In this document: in pieces, positions 13,701-26,100 of the stretch | How the letters are laid out: every line of letters starts with the position of its first letter | Position numbering within the stretch: position 1 is the first letter of the stretch | Source: Diphasiastrum complanatum | Taxonomy: Eukaryota; Streptophyta; Lycopodiopsida; Lycopodiales; Lycopodiaceae | Reading direction: 5' to 3' | NCBI GenBank assembly: GCA_029204225.1 | Contig: CM055095.1 | Location: 54,959,612 to 55,023,611, forward strand | DNA length: 64,000 nt | Position numbers and translations under genes: made by a program | The notes under the pieces: model-generated | What the model saw: the letters and a program-made list of their open reading frames with translations, nothing else | Told to the model about the DNA's origin: nothing | The model's database searches: none

Positions 13701-14146
13701 GAATTCTTTTGTGGTGCCACAGACGAGGATTAAGTAAATTCTATTGGAGCTGCTACAATGCACTTTGGGAACAAAGTGAGGACGAAGGGACTAAGTGAGT
13801 CCTCAAATGATGGAAAATATAAAGTTGGACAGCGCTAGAATTGTGCAAGTACAGTGTGCGCTAGAGGACCTAAATATAAGTAGCTCCCAATAGTCAATTG
13901 TTTTTGTTTCAAATAAACAGTAATGTAAGGCCCAGTTCATATACTTAAAGGCCCAGCTAAACTCAAGCTAAACTCAACAATATGAGGGCTTGTTTCGAAA
14001 TACTTGAAGGCCCAGCTAAACTCAAGCTAAACTCAACAATATGAGGGCTTGTTTCAAAATACTTAAGATTCATTTGCTCTTTAAGTGAAAGTGTGAGAGT
14101 GCTCTTATCCTCCTTGTGTTCTTCCCGTGTAAATGACTTCCTGGGT

Positions 14147-14198
<52 letters not shown>

Positions 14199-17100
14199 AT
14201 CTTGACACCTAGTGGATGATCTTCAATTTTCATGAGTTCTCCATCAAAAATCTATCATGCTTTGTAAATAATAGACGTTTAGATCATGTTCAGGTGAATA
14301 TAGAGCTTAGATCAAGGATCAAAAATCTAAACCTCCTATATCTTTACACTTTCCTCTTGAATCAATTTAGTGTTAGATTAGGTAGATCTTTGACAAGAGG
14401 GCGATATGTTATTTCCAAACAGACCTATAAAAGGAAAATCGATTCCACATGTGAGAGGATCAATAGGCACAAAGCCATTATTCAAAATATGAGTCTGATT
14501 TGCCATAAGCAATTGCAGCCCTTCACTTAAATGCCAACCAGGTCAAACTGCATTGTTCAGCAAGGTAGAAGAAAAGGAAAGAAAAGTAGACTGAATCTTG
14601 CCAATTTTGCTTCCGCACTACATTCACTAACTACCCATCCATAGAATCCATCTTGATCCACCCCTGTGCGCTAGAGCTATCGACATGTACATTGAGTACG
14701 ATCAAGATATTGAGGATACCGATATCCCTTACCAACAATACCCACCCTCATCTCTCACATGCATTGTCATGAGGCTAGAGTAACATCTTGACCATGCACA
14801 CGCTTGCACCATCCACTACTCCCCTGGTAGATACAACAAATGGAACTAGAGACCTCCTACGCTAGATAGAGTGTAAGTAGGTTTAACTCCAAGCATTGGT
14901 CTATGCCTAGACCCATGTGATATGGCAATCGTACGTGACATATGTCACTAAAACTATCAATAGTTCAAATCAATGTTTTGCCTCATGTGCAAAGGCCATC
15001 ACCTCAAGTTAGCCATTTGATTGACTTTTGAAAACATAGGCTCACAACATATCTTTCATGGATTGGTTGATACGTTCGATATGATCATAGGATAATGGAT
15101 GATTAATTGATCCAAGATTAATGGTCATTTCCAGTTTCAACGGATGTAACAGATCAACTACCTTTAGCTTTCTACCTCATTGACCAAGTGTTGTTCAAAT
15201 ATATAAATGTATGCCCCCAGTTGGCCCTTTCATCTAAGTTGTGTGTCCTATGGATGCTAGGGTGACTTGCATTGGGGCTATCTCGACATTCATGCAAATC
15301 TGGGCCCTAATGCCTTTCATGTCTAGCTGACAAGTGTTAGGGGGATTGGGAGCCTTAAGATACAACATATATGGAATGGCTCAAACATCCTGATCACCAT
15401 ATGGTTTTGAGGTTAGTGGTTATGAAGTATGTGTTGTATCCCAAAGGTCTCAAGTTCCAATCCCACCCCTAACATTTGTGGTTCCGTTGCCTTTGAACCT
15501 AGGTTGCTTGGCCTACACAACTCCGTTTAAGCCCAAATTAGTTTCTACCTGTACATAACAACACGGACGGCTGATCATTTCCCTTCCACTTCCAGAAAAG
15601 TAAACCCTTCTATATGGAAGCTTTCCATCTTGAGAAGTCTTCAAATCTTACCCTCCAATGGCATTACTAGATTTAAACTTCCTTCCAAGACCTCATGCCA
15701 TATACAACCAAAATATCTAACAAAGATCTCAAAGAGAAAAAAAATTTAATTGGATTTCAACAAAGCATAGCTAATCAAACTCTCCAATCAACCTCAAGGA
15801 ATTTCCAACACATTTTGGGGTAGCTCTTGTTAAAACCTACAAATCATCTTATATATAGCATCATAACTATGATAGAAGACAACAAACCTCTCAATAGCAT
15901 TGTCAGAAATAAATGACTATGCTAAAGTTAATCCATAGGTTACTTTGACCCAAAAGGTCAAGATTTGTGTAACCATGGGTATTTAGTTATTTAGGCCATC
16001 TTAAGTTTGTCTTAAGTTCAGTTGGACCCAATTTTGGTCATGTACTGACTCGTGGGTCCTTAGGGGTCTAATTTTGTTTAGGGTCCCTATCTTGACTTTT
16101 AGGGGTGCCCTACATTTAGTAAGCGGTTAACCTTAGGGTTTAGTGGCATTTGATCACATCCAGGTAGAGTACTTAGATGCTCATTGTGTATTCCATTCTT
16201 TACAATATGGCTAAGCATTGCTCTCCATTGCTCTTGTTGCTGTTTTCTCTCTCTCTCTCTTAGAGTTGGGCGCCCGGCCTCTTCTCTCTTGTTTTCTGTG
16301 GAGATTGATTGATAAATAGATCTTGGTGACTTGACTCTTGCTTTCCTACATGGTATCAGAGCTACCGGATCTGCAGCAAGCTTGTTTGTTGGCGCCCTAC
16401 CAGAAGAGGAGCTTCTCTGCTTTTTGTTGTGAAATTTCAGCATCTTGCTGATCTTTTCAAGTGGAGTTTGGATCAACTTTTTTGTCTCTTTTCAGGTTGA
16501 AGGAGGGCGGCCACCAGAGATCTTGGAGGAGCAATTTTTGGCACCCAAAAATCAAAATCTCAAATCTGATTTTTATGCAACCAGTTTTCAGCAAGTTTTG
16601 TTTGGAGGAGGGCGCCCAAAAATCTGCTACTAATTTTTGGTTGTGGTGTCTCCTTATCTTGCTGTTTTTGTTTTCAGGTTTGCATTTGTGTAGAAGGGCG
16701 CCCAAAATTCAGCAAACCCTATTCAGGGTTAGGTCAACTTGTGGCTGGAAATTTTCAGATTCTCAGCAAGTAGTAGGGCGCTTTCAACAGCCCTATTGGA
16801 GTGTGTGTTAAGCACACTATTTGGCTTCCTAATTGGGTTTCGGTGTAAGCTTCAATCGAAGCTAACCTAATTTTCAAGAAGCTGGTGTTTTTTGTGCAGA
16901 AAGACAGCCATTTATCCATTATCTTTTGGGCACTTTGGTTGCAGATTGAAAGACATCTTGTGCTCCTACTTTCAGCTCTTTGTTTGCTGCAAATTTTTGA
17001 GTAGATTTGGTTGTGGAAAGGCTCTCTTTCCTATCTACTACAAGCTGAAATTTTGTTGGAGGTAATGGCTAAATAATCGGAAGCTATCGGTTCTTTGTTT

Positions 17101-20100
17101 AGTAAAGATCGGTTGGACGGCACAAACTACTCCTTGTGGAGTTACATGATGAAGAATCTTCTCATAGCGAAAGGGTTGTGGGATTTGGTCAATGGTGATG
17201 AGGAAAGGCCTCCATCTTTGGCACCTCCTACACCTTGTGGATCATCATCATCAACATCATCTTCTACATCTTCGGAAGAACAAAAGAAGTGGGATAGAAG
17301 GGATGCACAAGCACATTCTATGGTTGCTCTTGCTGTGAAAAGATCTATCTCATCTCATATTAGGTCTTGTAAGACATCTAAAAGTGCGTGGGATACACTT
17401 TATACTATGTATAGAGTCAAAAATCCAGCAAGAGTGGTGTATCTTAGAAATCAGCTTTCTTTGTTGAAGATGCAAGAAGGGGATCAAGTGACCAATCACT
17501 TGACGAAGATCAAGGATCTTCGTGAGGAGCTTCTCAATATTGATGAGATAATTGAGGATGCTCAATTTGTTTCCATTACTCTCAACTCATTACCTTCATC
17601 TTATCTTCCATTTGTTTCATCTTTGAGTATCTCTCTTAGGGGACAGCAACTCTCCTTTGATGAACTTGTTGGGCTGCTTCTTCAAGAGGAGAAAAAAACA
17701 ACGCAAAACTTTGCGGGTGACACTCAACAAGATCAAGCTTTCTTCACGAAAGGCAAGGGCAAAGGCAAGTCAAAAGGAAAGGGGAATCCTCCTTCCAAAG
17801 ATGAGCAAAAGCCCGTTGGAGGTCAAAATGTCAACACTCAAAAGAAAAATTGCAAAAGGTATGGGGCACTTCATCAAGGATTGTAAGAAGAAGCTTGTGA
17901 AAGAGGAGAGTAAAGGAATTGATACTAGTGCTTCACTTGCTACTTTGGAGCAAGAGCTTGAAGCTAGTGGTGATCTTTCAACCAAGACTATGCTTTTAAG
18001 AATGTGCTTTATGTTCCGGGAATCAAGAAGAATCTTCTTTCGGTTTCAACTATGTTGAAGCAAGGACTAGTTGTTGAGTTCAAAGAAGATAAGTGTCTTG
18101 TCAAGGATCCTAAAAGATCACTCTTGATTATTGTTTCGGGAACAATGCATGCTGGCTTATTCATTATGGACACCTATGAGCGACGAATTCCCTCTACATG
18201 TCTTGTTGCTTCTACATCACAATCATTGGAGTTGGCTGAATTGTGGCACGCAAGGTTTGGGCATCTCAACTTTGCAAGTTTGAAGAAGCTGAAGACATTT
18301 AATATGGTAGAAGGCATTCCTACTATTGAGCAGCCGGAAGGGCATGTATGCAAGGGGGTGCATACTTGGAAAGTTTCAAAGGAAACCTTTTCCAATTGAT
18401 GGAACTATAAGGGTTCTTGATAAATTTGATTTGGTTCATAGTGATGTTTGTGGTCCAATGAGGACCGAATCCATTGGAAAGTGCATCTATTTTGTGACTT
18501 TTATTGATGACTTTTCCCGTTTTACATGGATCTATCCTATGAAGGCTAAAGCGGAAGTTTTTCAACGTTTCAAAAAGGGGGACAGCCCACATAGTGTGAA
18601 TGTTGAAGTTTTTCCAGATTTGGTACCATCTTCTATTGCTGGAGATAAGGGGCAGCCTCATCAAGTTTAGAGCCTAATGTTCATCAAGAACTGCCCATTG
18701 TTGCTCATAATCAGCCTGCAGGAACTGTTGGACAGCAAGGACCAGTTTTGGAAGATCTTGGACAGCCAAGTGCGGTGTCGGAGGATCTTGGACAGCAAAT
18801 TGTAAGAAGAGACATGGCTGTTGGACAGCCCAAAACAGTCCCACGGTGGCTGTTGTCGACTTTGCGGGACAGCAAAGTAAGTTCATTTTATGATGGAAAG
18901 ACACGTGCCTCTACAAAATCAATGGACTATGCTGATTTTTTAGATTTTGCTCTTACATCTCATGGGATGTTGCAGAAGAACCTGTTTTCTATAAGCAGGC
19001 CAAGGGAGTAAAATGTTGGGAGGATGCGATGCAAGATGAGTAAGACTCACTTATGAAGAACCAGATTTGGGTTTTTGTTGATCTTCCTCATGGGAAGAAG
19101 GCAATTGGTTCTAAATGGGTATACAAAATCAAGTATAAGGCAGGTGGTACCATTGAAAGGTACAAGGCAAGGCTCGTTGCCAAAGGCTATGCTCAGCAAA
19201 AGGGGATTGATTATGAGGAGACTTTTTCTCCTACTGCTCGGATGACTACCGTGAGGGTAGTACCTCTTTGGCTGCCCACTTTGGGTGGCGTTTGCAGCAA
19301 CTTGACATAAAGACAGCATTCCTCAATGGTGATCTCAATGAGGAAGTGTACCTTCAACAACCTGCTGGTTTTTTGGTTGAAGGCCAAGAAGATAAAGTTT
19401 ATCTTCTCAAGAAGGCACTTTATGGACTGAAGCAAGCTCCGAGGATGTGGTATCATAAGATACATGCCTACTTTTGTGATCGAGGGTTTACTAATAGTCC
19501 TAGCGAATCTACTCTTTATGTCAAGCGTACTTCAGATTATATCATCATTAATTTGCTTTATGTTGATGATATTATTATTACGGGAAGTAATGAGCAGCAT
19601 ATTGATGGCGTAATACTTGATCTTGGTATGGTTTTTGAAACCTCAGATTTAGGCCTATTGCAGTTTTATCTTGGTCTTGAATTTGTACAAGAAGGGGCTG
19701 GAATTTTCATCTCTCAAGAACATTACATTGGGCAGATTTTGAAGCGGTTCAAGATGGAAGATTGCAAGCCGGTTGCTACACCTATGGAGACAAGTCTGAA
19801 ATTAAGTAGTCAAGGTGATGGTGAATCATTTGACACTACTTTATATTGTCAAGCTATTGGCTGTCTCATTTACCTATGTAATTCAAGACCGGACATTTCT
19901 TATAGTGTCTCACTCATGAGTCAATTCATGCATGCCCCGATGACATCACATTGGAAAGCGTTGAAGAGGATCTTTTCGATACCTTCAAGGAACAAGAAGT
20001 CATGGACTAGTTTTTCCTGCTTGTGATGATGCATGTTTGGTTGGTTTTAGTGACTCGGATTGGGGTGGAGATCAAGACACTAGATGCTCTACAAGTGGAC

Positions 20101-23100
20101 ATTGCTTTTTCTATGGAAATTCTGCAATTTCGTGGTCAAGTAAAAAGCAGCCCACTGTTGCTACTTCTTCTAGTGAGACAGAATATAGAGCGATATTTTC
20201 AGCCACAACAGAGTGTTTACGGCTGAAAAGACTACTTGTTGACATGAAGTTTGGCGAGCCCTCAGCCACTCTTATCTTGAGTGATAGTCAAAGTGCTATT
20301 GCACGGAATCCTGTTTTTCATGCGAGGACGAAGCACATCGAGATCCATTAGCACTTTGTTCGGGAGAGACTTCATGATGGCGACATTTTACTTGAATATT
20401 GTCCTATGGAGGATAATATTGCGGACCTCTTCACTAAGGCGTTGCCTAGAGTTAGATTTGAAGCTTTATGCAAAGCTTTAAATTTGATACCACGTGTTGG
20501 TTTTGTTACATAGTGAAGATTTCAGTTTTTGCATTGTCATTTAAGGAGGGTGTTAGAAATAAATGACTATGCTAAAGTTAATCCATAGGTTACTTTGACC
20601 CAAAAGGTCGAGATTTGTGTAACCATGGGTATTTAGTTATTTAGGCCATCTTAAGTTTGTCTTAAGTTCAGTTGGACCCAATTTTGGTCCTGTACTGACT
20701 CGTGGGTCCTTAGGGGTCTAATTTTGTTTAGGGGCCCTATCTTGACTTTTGGGGGTGCCCTACATTTAGTAAGTGGTTAACCTTAGGGTTTGGTGGCATT
20801 TGGTCACATCCAGGTAGAGTACTTAGATGCTCATTGTGTATTCCATTTTTTACAGTTTGGCTAAGCATTGCTCTCCATTGCTCTTGTTGTTGTTTTCTCT
20901 CTCTCTCTCTTAGAGTTGGGCGCCCAGCCGCTTCTCTCTTGTTTTCTGTGGAGATTGATTGATAACTAGATCTTGGTGACTTGACTCTTGCTTTCCTACA
21001 AGCACAAAAAAAAACATTCATATGCATGGAGAATAAAGAAAGTTAGCAAACATCAAACCTCAAGCTCCCTGAGAAGAGAGATGTATTCCAACAAGTGAAT
21101 GATCAAATTAGTGAGAGGGCATAGTATCCCCTCAAGATACAAAGGATCTTGGGTGCCACAAGTTGCTTCATGGGTATACATGAGGTGTCACTTACTAACT
21201 TTAGCTCTAGGTGTCAAGTGGACCATGTGTCCTACTTGACCTACTTGCTAAGACATGCATAAGAGAAGTTCACAATTTATTCAATGAATAACCCCATGGC
21301 ATATGCACAAGTTACAAGTTATAGATATACAAAGCCTAAAGGGGCAAAATAAGCATTTATTTCAAAAGCTCTATGGTCCTTGATGTAAACTCAAATTTTT
21401 GTACCGATTCAAACCATCTAACATTGCCAACTCTCAAGTCAACAACATCACAAACATAGTTAAGAGATTGACTTTTTGCTCTCAAAACCAACCCTTCTAC
21501 CATCTCAATATAGGATGACTACCACAACATAGTCACTAGAATCCATTTCAGCCATGTATTGCTTGTTAAGATCGACTGTGTAATACAAGAGCTATAGACC
21601 CGCAGTATTTCAAAGTTTCAAAACTTCTGTTCAATTCATCAATCCAATAATTTGGTGGGCTAAACTTATGGCTTGTGAAGCCAAGAAATGATTTTACTTC
21701 ACAAATTGTTTTTAGAAATGTCCAATCTCATAACTTATAGACCGTATCATAGTCGATCAATTCCCCAATCAAAAATGATATGGCCCAAATACTATAATTT
21801 GGTTGAAAAAAATAACATTTCAATTCCTGCTCAAGGTACTTAAGACTGCACGAAGATGCTCTTCACGCCCTTTGACAGTCCACCTTTGACAGTCCAACTA
21901 TATACAAATATGGATGCATTCTTTAATCCAAAAAGTAAACCCAAAAACTCATAGCAACCATATCCCATACGGACCATCGTTTTGGGTACATTCTCCTCTT
22001 TTACCTTATGTGATAGCCTGTAGCCTAGTCTGAAGTCCATCTTGGTGAAGTACTTCACAACATTCAGAGTATCCATCAAATACACATCATAGGTAAGGAA
22101 TACCTATTTTTTATGGTCATTTTATTAGCTTTTCATGATCTAAATAGAGGCATAAGCCTTTGTCCTTCTTGCCAATTGACAACATAGGTGCTTCTCAAAA
22201 AGATTTGCTACGCCCAATCTGACTCATCCAAAGATACTAATTCCTCCTATTTACTATGGCCCACCTTGTATGAGAAAAGCAATACATGTAAACTTTTGGG
22301 AAGTAGTCCACACCCCCTAGAGGAGGAAAGACTCTTAAACAACTACTCTAGAAAAGCATTGAATTCATGCTAATATTCCAAAAGGCCCCTCTGATAGGTG
22401 AACCTTCTACCCTTGAATCATTATGAGGTATATCATTAGAAAAATGTAAAAGATCAACATTTAACTTCTATATAGAAAATTAAACCACATAGATCATTAC
22501 GTATTACCCAAGAAATACGAGTATTAAGTCTTATCTAGAAAAAAGGAGTTGACCTATTTTTATGGACGAAGAAGACGCGATAGTCAACTTTTGAAACATA
22601 TATTAACTCCCAAAGCAAAGACGAATGGAGTATTAGGGATGCACACTATCTTTTAGATCTAGTAAGGAGCCATTATGTAATAAACTCAGACTACATTTAT
22701 AACGTAATCTTTCTTTAACTACTCATTCTTATTTATAAACATTTCTATTGAAAGTCAAAGCTTACAACATTCATTCAACATAAGAGAGGAAGGAGAGAGA
22801 GCACACATAGGATAAATGCACAAATACATTTATGAGTGAGATAAAGTGAAAGAGATGAAGTAACTACCATGTCCCTGCACATTTGATCCATTGATATTGA
22901 AGTCCTTTTACACACACGTAAGGACCGGTCAACATTGATAACATCATTGGCACTTTGGGCCCTTCAATTACTTGATACTTATAGTATATTGCAAGAACAT
23001 TCAGTACAACAGAATATATAACCAACTTGAAATACAAGTCAACATTAAAAAAATCATCGACACTTTGGGCCCTTTAGTTATTTATTACTTATAGTACATT

Positions 23101-26100
23101 GCGAGAACGTCTAGTACAATACAATATATAACTAACTTACAATAACATAAGCGATTGAGCACATGCAATTAACTACCACAATTGTAGAAACCCAAGCTGA
23201 CTATTGATGTGGTACACTACTAATATGTCGCATGATCCTGATGTCATCCAACATGGATGTGCAGTCATACTTCCAACACTCCCCCTTGAACAAACATCCA
23301 TGATCAACTACAAAATAAACCATCAACAACATATCCAAGAGCTACTCAAAGGCCTACATTTGCATGAATTGCAAGTAGACATCCAAGAATCCATCTTCCA
23401 GGCTCTTGGTACTGAGAAGGAACACCTCCAACAACTTCCTTACCGCATAAAAGAAAACATTGCGTTCCCAAGAACTTTAGAAGAATTTTTATCCTTGCTC
23501 AACAAAAAATTAACAAGTTCAACAAAGTGTGCCTCTCTAGTCTTATCTCGATCCGATTTCTTTGCCTTTAGATCTAATTTCTTCTTTATGCACCAATTCG
23601 CATGATGCCCAACTTTGCCACATTAGAAGCGCTTAACTTCCTTACTGCCTTCACCACTCTAAGAGCCTTAGTTTGCATAGCTTTTCACTTAAAAAGTGAA
23701 GCAACATCACTCTTACTAAATAAATCAGCATTAATCTCATCAACGTTCTTCTCATGTCATGCAGCTATCGTACTCACAAGAGTCTTATTGGGCGAATTAC
23801 CAAGTGTAAAAATGGCACTACACTACTCGAAAGGCCATGACATTGTTCTTTAGAACACTTAAACCAATCCCATTCCTAGCTTGTGCAACAAATACAAAAG
23901 CAAGGGAATTTCAAATCAATTGTGAAAACTTGGAGAGATTCAACTAATGTATCTGTGAATCACCTACTATGATTATCTGGATCTTGCCACTCAACTGAAG
24001 AACCGTCAACAACATTCCAAAAATATTTTCTGGTGAAGGAAAGCCAAATTTTCACTTGTCAAGAATAAAAATTCTATCCATGGAATTTTTCAACTAGGCT
24101 TCCTTGATCTATCATAGAAACAGTCACAAAATCAGGACCTCTTGTATCTGATGGTGTTTACTCCATCAAACAACAATTAAGCACTTTCAGTATTGCAACA
24201 ATTGTTTGGATGGACCTTAATCATGAAGAATAGTGTCTCCAATACCAGCTCATTTGATAACTTCAAACCTGGGTCCATGGGATTATGTACGAGCTTGCAA
24301 TTCATAAAATTGCATTTCGATAATAAGTTTTGGAAGTACCTCTGCTGAGTGATGTAGAGAAGCCTTTTGCTTTTGTCTCTGTGGATTTAAATCCCGAGAC
24401 AATAATGTGCTTCTCCTATATTTGTCATCTCAAATTCTTGGGATAGCATTCTCTTTGTGTCCTTTGTCAATTTGATATTCTTGCTAAACAGCAGCGTATC
24501 ATCCACTAAAAGTGTGATGATGACAAAGAAATGTTTGACGGCTTTGAAATAAACATTACAGTCTGCAGAGTTTGGTTCAAATCCATGGTTGATCAGAAAT
24601 GTGTTGATTCAATGGAATCATGCTACTTTTAGCATGTAATCTATAGAGGTGGTGTCTTGCTAATTCTAGCTCTAGAACCCACATGGGTCCTCAACCTACT
24701 TGTTATTACTTGCCTAATTAGCACAAGTGGGGTGTACTATGTACATAAATGTTTTACCCCCATGTCTTATATGCACAACTTACAAGTTACAAGTATACAA
24801 GCATTAAGGGGTAAAATAGGCATTTATTTCAACACCCCCCCCCCCCTCAATGTCTATTTTGTTCATACCAACACCTAGCATGCTACGAAACTTTTCAAAT
24901 TTTTCTCTATTAAGTGCCTTAGTAAAGATATATGTTGCTTGATCGTTGGTATCACAGTACTCGAGCTGAATTTCTCCACTTTGTATCTTCTCTCGTAAGA
25001 AGTGCTGGTCCACCTCAATATGCTTCGTACGAGCATGGTACACAGGATTTTTGGCAAGCTGGATGCAACTCTGGCTATCACAATGAAGAATAGAAGGACC
25101 ATCTTGTGGAATCTGCACCTCCCCAAGAAATCTCCTGAGTCATATTGCCTCACAGGTAGCTTTTGCCGATGCCCTGTACTCAGCCTCTGTCGACAATAAG
25201 GTAATTGTGGGCTGTTTCTTGCTGCACCAAGAAATGGCCCCTAAACCAAGGTTGAAAGTGTAACCTGTGGTCGACTTTCGATCATCCCTATCACCTGCCC
25301 AATCCGAATCGGTAAAGCCTCCAAGATGAAGCTTTCCGTCATCTGTGTACTCAATCCCATAGCAAGTTGTCCCTTTGACATGCCTCAAAACCCTCTTGGC
25401 TGCTTCCAATGTGCTTCAGTTGGAGAACTGATGAATTGGTCTCGTAGTGATGAGATAAATCAGGCTACCCACAAGCTGCCTATAAAGAGTCTTGTCCACA
25501 AAAGGAGTGCCATCATCTCTAAATGGCTTACTGCTAGTATCAATAGGCGTGGAAACAGGTTTGCAATCCTGCATGTTGAACCTGTTCAAGACTTCACATG
25601 CATAGTTAGCTTGGGAAATAAACACACGGTTTTCCTTTTTCCAAACCTCCAAGCCAAGACAATAGTGGATTAGACCCAAATCCTTCATCTCGAACTCATT
25701 TGATAAATGAGCCTTCACCTTTTCAATAAACTGCCCATTGTTACCCGTTATAACCAAGTCATCCACATAGAGAACTATCAAGACAATGTTCCCATCTTCC
25801 TCCTTCACGAACAGGTTGTAATCCGACTGACTCTTTATGGATTGCTCCTTGGCAAAATAGTCGTCAATACAACTATACCAGGCCCTGGGTGTCTGCTTCA
25901 AACCATATAAGCCCTTCTTAAGTCTGCATTTGCCCTTAGCCTCAAAACCTTGTGGTTGTTCCATGTAGACTTCTTCAGCCAACTGTCCATTGAGAAAAGC
26001 ACGTCCATTTGATGGACCTCCCAACCAAAAAATGCAGCCAATGCTAAAACCAACCTGATAGACGTCATCTTAGCTACCGGTGCAAACGTCTCATCATAGT

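Larger units (their letters stand above)
15901..21000 (+). mobile_element. Copia A: Ty1/copia retrotransposon with two full LTRs, defective
   Basis: A 5.1-kb element antisense to SDP6 in intron 3. Two LTRs of equal length (450 bp) start TG and end CA. The primer site is TGGTATCAGAGC and the polypurine tract is AAGGAGGG. Likely 5-bp target duplication: AGCAT before and AGCAC after, one mismatch. My hand count gives about 15 substitutions between the LTRs. The order gag, GAG-pre-integrase, integrase, RT, RNase H is that of copia. Gag has an early stop and a zinc-knuckle frameshift. The protease and most of the integrase are deleted, RT has a frameshift, and RNase H has a stop. It cannot move on its own. 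Confidence 0.93.

Noticed and set aside
17095-20550. Copia A as a currently autonomous element
   Set aside because: It has an early gag stop, a zinc-knuckle frameshift, no protease, a truncated integrase and a frameshift in RT.
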